A DNA stretch of 64,000 nucleotides, from positions 682,001 through 746,000 of the forward strand of contig NZ_CP060707.1 in the NCBI RefSeq assembly GCF_003048675.2, given 5' to 3'. This stretch comes from Campylobacter concisus. GTDB taxonomy: Bacteria > Campylobacterota > Campylobacteria > Campylobacterales > Campylobacteraceae. This document shows, piece after piece, positions 57,789 through 64,000 of the stretch (the first letter of the stretch is position 1; each line of letters begins with the position of its first letter). The translations under genes and the position numbers were made by a program. The notes beneath the pieces are model-generated. The model was given only the letters and a program-made list of their open reading frames with translations, did not search any database and was not told where the DNA came from.

Positions 57789-58528
57789 AAAAGATACTTT
57801 TTTTGATGATATTTTGCGTTTTTTCATTTGCAGGGGAGGAGATTTTTGCTGATTTTGAAGTCTATGCCAAGCAAAGCTCAAAGCTTGCATTTGAGAGCAG
57901 CGGCAAGGTAGATAAAATTTTTGTAGATGTCTCAAGCCACGTTAAAAAGGGCGATACTTTAGCTAGTCTTGATCAAACAAGCCTTGAGATCGCTCTAAAA
58001 AAGGCAAAAAACGACCTAGCGCTTGCCAAAAATGCCAAAGAATTTGCTAAAAGCACTTTTAATAAATTTAACCAAGTAAAGGACGTCACCTCAAAGCAAG
58101 AATTCGATGAGGTAAAATATAAATTTGACGAGGCAGCTCTTAGGGTGGAGAGTGCCCAGATCGCCATTTTAAACGCAGATGATCATCTTAAAAAGGCCGT
58201 TTTAAAAGCTCCTTTTGATGGCGTCATAGCTAGTAAAAATGTCGAGCTTGGCGAGAGTGCTTCGCCGCTTCAGCCAGCCTTTATCTTAAACTCCGAAGAG
58301 GTTAAAATTTTAATAGCGATCGATGAAAAATATGTAAATTTAGTAAAAATAGGCGACATGTTTAAATTTAAGCTTGACGCAACAAGTGAAGAAAAAGAGC
58401 TAAAAATCGCGCTCATTCATCCAGAGATAAAAAGAGAGACTAGAAAATTTTACGCCGAAGCTTACGATGTGGGGATGAAGCCAGGCATGTTTGGTCAAGG
58501 AAAAGTGATAATCGGCGAAAATAAATGA
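57785..58528 (+). CDS. RND efflux periplasmic adaptor subunit
   Basis: 247 residues, short for the family (usually 350-400). Signal peptide (cut near FSFAGEE), the first half of the lipoyl domain (GKVDKIFVDVSSHVKKGDTLASLD), a coiled-coil hairpin (about 65-135), the second lipoyl half (LKAPFDGVIASKNVELGESASPLQP) and a beta-barrel part. The membrane-proximal domain looks reduced. The start is TTG at 57785. Overlaps both neighbours by 4 nt. Confidence 0.88.
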   Translation: MKKILFLMIFCVFSFAGEEIFADFEVYAKQSSKLAFESSGKVDKIFVDVSSHVKKGDTLASLDQTSLEIALKKAKNDLALAKNAKEFAKSTFNKFNQVKDVTSKQEFDEVKYKFDEAALRVESAQIAILNADDHLKKAVLKAPFDGVIASKNVELGESASPLQPAFILNSEEVKILIAIDEKYVNLVKIGDMFKFKLDATSEEKELKIALIHPEIKRETRKFYAEAYDVGMKPGMFGQGKVIIGENK

Positions 58529-61500
58529 TAAAAACAGCCATAAACCGCCCCATAACTACGCTTATGATATTCTTAAGCCTTGTTGTCTTTGGCATCTACT
58601 CGCTAAAGACGATGAATGTAAATTTATATCCGCAAGTAAATATCCCGATAGTAAAGATCACGACCTACGCAAATGGCGATATGAACTACATCAAGACAAA
58701 GATCACGCAAAAGATCGAGGACGAGGTCTCAAGCATCGAGGGGATAAAAAAGCTTTACTCAACTAGCTTTGACAACCTAAGCGTGGTAAGTATCGAATTT
58801 GAGCTAAACAAAGACCTAGAGAGCGCTACAAACGATGTCCGCGACAAGATGCAAAAGGCGAGAGTTGGCGCAAACTACGAGATAGAAAAGCTAAACGGGC
58901 TCTCTTCTTCTGTATTTAGCCTCTTTATCACAAGGCTTGATGGCAACGAAACTAGGCTCATGCAAGAGATCGACGACGTGGCAAAGCCATTTTTAGAGCG
59001 CATAAGCGGCGTTTCAAAGGTCAAGACTAATGGCTTTTTAGAGCCAGCGGTTAAAATTTTACTAGATAGATTTAAGTTAGATAAAAACGCCCTTAGCGCA
59101 AATGAAGTGGCAAATTTGATAAAGGTTGAAAATTTAAAAGCGCCACTTGGCAAGATAGAAAATGAGCAGATCCAAATGGCGATCAAGTCAAATTTCAGTG
59201 CCAAAAGCATAGATGAGATAAGAAATTTAACGATCAAACAAGGGGTCTTTTTAAAAGATATCGCAAGCGTTGATCTCGCTTACAAAGACGCAAACGAAGC
59301 AGCGATAATGGATAAAAAAAGTGGTGTCTTGCTGGGTCTTGAGCTAGCTCCAGACGCAAACGCTCTAACCGTGATCGCTCTAGCTAAGTCAAAGCTAGAT
59401 CAGTTTAAAAGCCTGCTTGGCAGTGAATACGACGTAAAAATAGCTTATGATAAGAGCGAAGTGATACAAAAGCACATCGATCAAACCGCCTTTGATATGA
59501 TCCTAGGCGTCTTGCTGACCATCGTGATTGTATATCTGTTTTTAAGAAATTTCTCGATCACTATCATCTCAGTCGTAGCGATACCAACTAGCATCGTAGC
59601 GACATTTTTCATCATAAATGCCCTAGGCTACGACATAAACCGCTTAAGTCTTATAGCGCTGACCCTTGGCATCGGAATTTTCATCGACGATGCGATAGTT
59701 GTCACTGAAAATATCGCTAGCAAGCTAAAAGATGAGCCAAATGCCCTAAAAGCAAGCTTTGCAGGCATAAAAGAGATAGCATTTAGCGTCTTTGCGATCT
59801 CGCTCGTGCTGCTTTGCGTATTCGTGCCAATAGCCTTTATGAGTGGCATCGTTGGCAAGTACTTTAACTCATTTGCGATGAGCGTAGCAGCTGGCATCGT
59901 CATCTCGTTTTTTGTGAGTATATTTCTTGTGCCAACGCTTAGTGCTAGGTTTGTAAATGCTAAGGAGAGCAAATTTTATATAAAGAGCGAGCCATTTTTT
60001 GAAGCGCTTGAAAATGGCTACGAGAAGCTTTTAACTTTAGCGCTTAAATTTAAGCTCATATTTTTAGCTATAACGCTTGCGGTCGTTGTTTGCTCGTTTG
60101 GGCTGGCTAAATTTGTAGGCGGTGACTTCATGCCAAGCGAGGACAACTCGGAGTTTAACATCTACTTTAAGCTTGATCCCTCACTTAGCCTGCAAGCTAG
60201 CAAAGAGAGGCTAAAAGATAAAATTTCACTCATAAACGCCGATCCTCAGGTCGCTTATGCCTACTTCATCCTTGGCTACACAGACGCCAAGCAGCCTTAT
60301 CTTGTAAAAGCTTACGTTAGGCTAAAGGAGCTAAAAGATAGAGCCAATCACGAGCGGCAAAACGCTATCATGCAGAGGTTTCGCGACAAGCTAAAAAGTG
60401 ATGATATGAGCGTCATTGTAGCTGATTTGCCAGTGGTTGAAGGTGGCGATGTGCAGCCAGTTAAGCTTACTATCACCTCTGAAAATGGCAAAGAGTTAGA
60501 GAAATTTGTGCCAAAGATCAGCAAGATGCTAAAAGAGATAAATGACGCAACGGACGTAAATTCGCCCGAAGAAGATCTGCTAAAACGCGTGCAAATTTCT
60601 ATAGATGAAGATAAGGCTAAGAGGCTAAATTTAGACAAAGCCAGCGTTGCAAGCGCCGTTTATAGCGCATTTAGCCAGAACGAGGTCTCTGTTTTTGAAA
60701 ACGAAAATGGCAAAGAGTATGAGCTTTACATGCGTCTTGATGATAAATTTAGAAGCGATACAAATGATATCTTAAAGACCAAAATAAGAAGCAATGAGGG
60801 CTTTTTTGTCACACTTGGCGATGTGGCGACGATTAGTTTTGAGCAAAAGCCAGCTAGCATTTCAAGGTTTAATAGAGCCGATGAGATCAAATTTCTAGCA
60901 AATACCAAAAATAATGCTCCGCTAAATAGCGTGGCAAATGAAATTTCAAAGAAGCTTGATGAAATTTTGCCAGCAAATTTCAAGTATAAATTTCTTGGAT
61001 TTGTCGAGCTCATGGACGATACAAACGCTTCGTTTATCTTTACAGTAAGCGCTAGTGCGGTGCTTATTTACATGGTGCTTGCTGCGCTTTATGAGAGCTT
61101 TTTGCTGCCATTTCTCATCATGCTTGCCATGCCGCTTGCCTTTTGTGGCGTGGTGATCGGACTTTTTATAAGCGGCAATCCATTTAGTCTATTTGTCATG
61201 GTTGGCGTCATCTTGCTCTTTGGCATGGTTGGTAAAAACGCCATCTTAGTCGTTGATTTTGCAAACCACTTTGCAAATAGCGGCATGGAGGCAAACGAAG
61301 CTGTGAAAATGGCTGCTAAAAAGCGACTAAGGGCTGTTTTGATGACCACCTTTGCGATGATATTTGCCATGCTGCCTCTTGCACTTAGCAGGGGTGCTGG
61401 CTATGAGGCCAACTCGCCTATGGCTATAAGCATCATCTTTGGGCTCATTAGCTCGACTTTGTTAAGCTTGCTTGTCGTGCCAGTGCTTTTTGCATGGGTT

Positions 61501-61551
61501 TATAATCTTGATAAATTTATAAGAAAATTTTATGAAAGGGAGAGAATTTGA
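58525..61551 (+). CDS. RND-family multidrug efflux inner-membrane pump
   Basis: 1008 residues with the RND plan: one helix (TTLMIFLSLVVFGIYSLKTM), a large periplasmic loop, six helices, a second periplasmic loop and five helices. Proton-relay residues are seen in the fourth helix, GIGIFIDDAIVVTENI (two adjacent Asp, about residues 388-389), and GMVGKNAILVVDFAN carries the partner Lys (about residue 908). It is AcrB/HAE1-like. Substrates cannot be inferred. Overlaps adaptor and second TolC-like genes by 4 nt each. Confidence 0.93.
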   Translation: MIKTAINRPITTLMIFLSLVVFGIYSLKTMNVNLYPQVNIPIVKITTYANGDMNYIKTKITQKIEDEVSSIEGIKKLYSTSFDNLSVVSIEFELNKDLESATNDVRDKMQKARVGANYEIEKLNGLSSSVFSLFITRLDGNETRLMQEIDDVAKPFLERISGVSKVKTNGFLEPAVKILLDRFKLDKNALSANEVANLIKVENLKAPLGKIENEQIQMAIKSNFSAKSIDEIRNLTIKQGVFLKDIASVDLAYKDANEAAIMDKKSGVLLGLELAPDANALTVIALAKSKLDQFKSLLGSEYDVKIAYDKSEVIQKHIDQTAFDMILGVLLTIVIVYLFLRNFSITIISVVAIPTSIVATFFIINALGYDINRLSLIALTLGIGIFIDDAIVVTENIASKLKDEPNALKASFAGIKEIAFSVFAISLVLLCVFVPIAFMSGIVGKYFNSFAMSVAAGIVISFFVSIFLVPTLSARFVNAKESKFYIKSEPFFEALENGYEKLLTLALKFKLIFLAITLAVVVCSFGLAKFVGGDFMPSEDNSEFNIYFKLDPSLSLQASKERLKDKISLINADPQVAYAYFILGYTDAKQPYLVKAYVRLKELKDRANHERQNAIMQRFRDKLKSDDMSVIVADLPVVEGGDVQPVKLTITSENGKELEKFVPKISKMLKEINDATDVNSPEEDLLKRVQISIDEDKAKRLNLDKASVASAVYSAFSQNEVSVFENENGKEYELYMRLDDKFRSDTNDILKTKIRSNEGFFVTLGDVATISFEQKPASISRFNRADEIKFLANTKNNAPLNSVANEISKKLDEILPANFKYKFLGFVELMDDTNASFIFTVSASAVLIYMVLAALYESFLLPFLIMLAMPLAFCGVVIGLFISGNPFSLFVMVGVILLFGMVGKNAILVVDFANHFANSGMEANEAVKMAAKKRLRAVLMTTFAMIFAMLPLALSRGAGYEANSPMAISIIFGLISSTLLSLLVVPVLFAWVYNLDKFIRKFYERERI

Positions 61552-62783
61552 AGAAGATTTTGGCGGTTTTGCTCTTTGCTTTGCCCCTTTGGGCTGGAAA
61601 TTTACTAGAGATCATCGCTCTGGCGCAAAGTGCGAAGCTTGAGAGCTTGAAAGAATTTAATAAAAATGAATATATAAATAAAAACAAGAGCAACAAGCTA
61701 AATTTATCCCTTGATGGCAGATATACCTTTGTGCCTGATGAGCTAAAGGGCGGATATATGACAAAGGCTGGATCGATCACGGCAAAGGTCGAGTATCTCA
61801 TCTTTGACGGCGGTGCTAGCGAGGCTTCGGATAAGATTTTAGACCACAAGGGCGTGGAGAAAATTTACAAAGATGAAGAGCTGATGAATTTAACCGCTTT
61901 TCAGGTCGCAAAGGTCTATTTTAATGCTGTTGCGCTCAATTCTCTTATAAATTTAGAGACAAAATTTGTTGATAGCTTTGCTAAGGCTGCGGCTGAAAAT
62001 GAATTTTGGTTTGAGTATGGCGAGATAGATAAGAGCGAATTTGATGCGATAAATTTCACTCTTAATAAAAAAAGAGCCGAGCTAGACGAGCTTGGGCTTA
62101 AGCTAGCCGAGCTAAACTCAAGGATAAATTTACTCTCAAACGGCGAGATCGGCTTTAATGCTGGCTCAAAGATAGTGATGCCTGATTTTAGCAAGGATGA
62201 TCTAAGTGCCAAGCTTGGGGCGATGGAGCAGGAAAAATATATAAAAGAGCAAGAAAATGAGAAGCAAAAGAGCAAATTTGCTCCAAAAATTTACCTAAAA
62301 GATACGCAAAGTGTGAATAATAACAGCTTTAAAAAAGGCGAGAGGACGACTTCGCAGATGGCTGAGGCATACGCTGATGCGAACAAGCCTAGAGTGGAGT
62401 TTGAGTGGAAGCTGCCAGATAGCCTAAGCCTCAGCAAGCAAAGCCAAACTAAGCGCATAGAGGAGCAAAAGGCCGCGCTTGATCTAAGCGACGAAGAAAA
62501 CAGGATAATGGCTAGGCTAAAGGATCTAAGAGGCGTGATAGAGGGCTTGAGTGCTAGGCTAAATTTAGACTCGCTAAAGCAAGATAACCTTGATAGCGAC
62601 TTTAATGACCTGCTAAATGGCTATCTTAGCGGCAAGGTAAAATTTGAGCAGTTTTTATTTGTGAGCGAGAAAAATTTTAGTGACAGGGCAAATTTTATCC
62701 TAAATGGCGATCTGCTCGAGCTAAACAAGCTTGAATACTTTTTTGAGTGCGCAAGAAATATAAATGAGGTGGTGATAGAATGA
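61548..62783 (+). CDS. TolC-like outer-membrane efflux protein (second)
   Basis: 411 residues, signal peptide (cut near LPLWAGN). Same TolC-type helical halves, with FDGGASEASDK near residue 88 and KFAPKIYLKDTQSV near 243, but clearly divergent from the first copy. The start is TTG at 61548. Overlaps the pump and EamA genes by 4 nt each. A pump operon with one outer-membrane factor at each end is unusual. Confidence 0.78.
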   Translation: MKKILAVLLFALPLWAGNLLEIIALAQSAKLESLKEFNKNEYINKNKSNKLNLSLDGRYTFVPDELKGGYMTKAGSITAKVEYLIFDGGASEASDKILDHKGVEKIYKDEELMNLTAFQVAKVYFNAVALNSLINLETKFVDSFAKAAAENEFWFEYGEIDKSEFDAINFTLNKKRAELDELGLKLAELNSRINLLSNGEIGFNAGSKIVMPDFSKDDLSAKLGAMEQEKYIKEQENEKQKSKFAPKIYLKDTQSVNNNSFKKGERTTSQMAEAYADANKPRVEFEWKLPDSLSLSKQSQTKRIEEQKAALDLSDEENRIMARLKDLRGVIEGLSARLNLDSLKQDNLDSDFNDLLNGYLSGKVKFEQFLFVSEKNFSDRANFILNGDLLELNKLEYFFECARNINEVVIE

Positions 62784-63643
62784 ATAAACTGATCTTCGTG
62801 ACCATTTTATGGGCATTTAGCTTTAGCTTGATAGGCGAGTTTTTAGCGGGCAAAGTAGATAGCTACCTAGCCGTTTTTGTGCGCGTGGCACTTGCTAGCA
62901 TGGTCTTTTTGCCATTTACGAAATTTCGCGGCATCAGCCCCAAGCTCGCCCTTGGCATAATGGCGATCGGAGCGGTGCAAATAGGGCTTATGTATCTTTG
63001 CTACTACAACTCGTTTTTGTATCTAAGCGTGCCTGAAGTCGCACTTTTTACCATTTTCACGCCGTTTTATGTGACACTGATCTATGATGCGTTTAGCTTT
63101 AAATTTAGACCGCTTTATCTCTTTAGCGTTGGCGTGGCGGTCTTTGGCGCGCTTATCATCAAGTATGGCGCGATAAACGAAGGGGCGATAAAGGGCTTTT
63201 TGCTAGTGCAAGGGGCAAACATCTGCTTTGGAGCAGGGCAGAGTGCGTATAAGGCGCTTTTGGAGAGATATGACGTGGATCAAAAAAAGGTCTTTGGCTA
63301 CTTTCACTTTGGAGCGTTTTTTGTGGCTGTCATAGCGCTCATAACCCTTGGTAATCCAGCTAAATTTCACGTTGATCTAACGCAAACTTTGGTGCTTTTG
63401 TGGCTTGGCATAGTCGCTAGCGGGCTGGGGTATTTTATGTGGAACAAAGGGGCTTGCGAGGTCGATAGTGGCGTGCTTGCCATAATGAACAACGCCCTCA
63501 TACCAGCTGCTATCATCGTAAATTTAGTTTTTTGGCAAAAGGACGCTAACCTAACAAGGCTCATTTTAGGCGCTGCGATAATGTACATCTCGCTACTAAT
63601 TCACAATAAAATCATGAAATTTTACGGCGTAAAGGCTGTGTGA
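62780..63643 (+). CDS. EamA/DMT-superfamily permease
   Basis: 287 residues with about ten hydrophobic helices forming two EamA repeats (NKLIFVTILWAFSFSLIGEF at the start; RLILGAAIMYISLLIHNK at the end). Family members export amino acids or other small metabolites; substrate unknown here. It overlaps the second TolC-like gene by 4 nt and ends the run. Confidence 0.85.
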   Translation: MNKLIFVTILWAFSFSLIGEFLAGKVDSYLAVFVRVALASMVFLPFTKFRGISPKLALGIMAIGAVQIGLMYLCYYNSFLYLSVPEVALFTIFTPFYVTLIYDAFSFKFRPLYLFSVGVAVFGALIIKYGAINEGAIKGFLLVQGANICFGAGQSAYKALLERYDVDQKKVFGYFHFGAFFVAVIALITLGNPAKFHVDLTQTLVLLWLGIVASGLGYFMWNKGACEVDSGVLAIMNNALIPAAIIVNLVFWQKDANLTRLILGAAIMYISLLIHNKIMKFYGVKAV

Positions 63644-63715
63644 GGTTAAATTTAGGGTTAAATTTGAGTTATTTAAACTAAGTAGAGAATTTTAAAAGCA
63701 TCAAATTTGATCTTT

Positions 63716-64000
63716 TTAAGCGCCTTGCATCTTTACAAGCTGGGCGTTTAGCTGCATTATCTGAGCAAAGATAGCTCCCTTTTTACTCTGAAGCGAAGCA
63801 ACCAGCTCTTTTGCGTATGGATTTTTGCTCGCACTTGCCTGTTTTATCGCGCTATCGATCTCTTTTAGCTGTTTTTGCAGTTTTTCTAACTGCTTTTTTA
63901 TGACATCGGCGCTACTCTCGCTCTGGTTATTTGTTTCGCTAACTAAATTTGAAGCGTCATGCAAGATAGTGCTTTTATCGCTGCTTTGAGAATTTTCATT
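63716..64000 (-). CDS. FlxA-like coiled-coil protein (5' end outside window)
   Basis: The frame continues through the edge at 64000; visible are the last 94 residues. A Ser/Asn-rich linker (NENSQSSDKS) is followed by a long helix of coiled-coil type (DVIKKQLEKLQKQLKEID, AELQSKKG-type repeats, IMQLNAQLVKMQGA). The Leu/Gln-heavy heptads resemble the FlxA-like family. Function unknown. Confidence 0.7.
   Translation of the reverse strand, partial: NENSQSSDKSTILHDASNLVSETNNQSESSADVIKKQLEKLQKQLKEIDSAIKQASASKNPYAKELVASLQSKKGAIFAQIMQLNAQLVKMQGA

Overview
The window is chromosomal DNA of a Campylobacter. The 16S gene, the major outer-membrane porin, the CcsBA-type cytochrome c maturation system, the MqnE step of the futalosine pathway and the fused IspDF all fit. 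Gene order also fits, as recalled from C. jejuni: truA, YjgP/Q protein, prepilin peptidase, uppS, hypothetical, coaBC, glmU, fliP; and ispDF, response regulator, sat-like, pgpA, with mrp and dapD nearby. Base composition and the presence of a GlnD-like protein suggest a concisus/curvus-like species rather than C. jejuni, but I cannot fix the species. Nearly all of the window is core genome. I see no insertion sequence, prophage or CRISPR array.

Layout. 1-1450: end of an NhaC-type antiporter and isoaspartyl dipeptidase. 1531-4566: str operon (rpsL, rpsG, fusA), then tRNA-Arg(CCT). 4827-6934: AT-rich pair of unknown envelope genes. 7015-10705: rhodanese, Dps, a gene behind a sigma28-like promoter, a lipoprotein and the porin. 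10799-15565: cytochrome c, CcsBA and two small membrane proteins. 15633-19273 (minus): ispDF, an atypical response regulator, a sulfurylase-like protein and pgpA. 19420-23565: thiC-mrp, then an ACT protein with a UPF0210 protein. 23670-29714: unknown genes, a YagU-like protein, dapD, a DJ-1-like protein, a broken Fic gene, and a CsgG-like lipoprotein with a small secreted partner. 29843-34156 (minus): glnD-glmS. 34270-39005: mqnE, purine permease, phosphoribosyltransferase, GT39-like protein and a pseudopilin. 39375-44735: complete rRNA operon 16S-Ile-Ala-23S-5S. 45412-47502 (minus): a secreted protein, a J-domain protein and a small protein. 47612-54106: tRNA-Arg(GCG) and the truA to glmU run. 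54243-63643: motAB, fliP and an overlapping efflux cluster (two TolC-like proteins, an adaptor, an RND pump, an EamA permease). The window ends inside a coiled-coil gene.

The most notable theme is proteins that keep a recognisable fold but lack the expected catalytic or binding residues. The GlnD-like protein has E-x-E in place of D-x-D in its nucleotidyltransferase motif. The ATP-sulfurylase-like protein has all its signature loops altered. The response regulator has Ser at the phospho-acceptor site, as in the HP1021/Cj1608 family. A DJ-1-like protein lacks the nucleophilic cysteine, and the Mrp protein has lost one cysteine of CxxC. Other points are a 21-bp palindrome upstream of dps, a good sigma28-type promoter upstream of an unknown gene, and long complementary arms flanking 16S and 23S rRNA. 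I did not find a clearly new multi-gene system.
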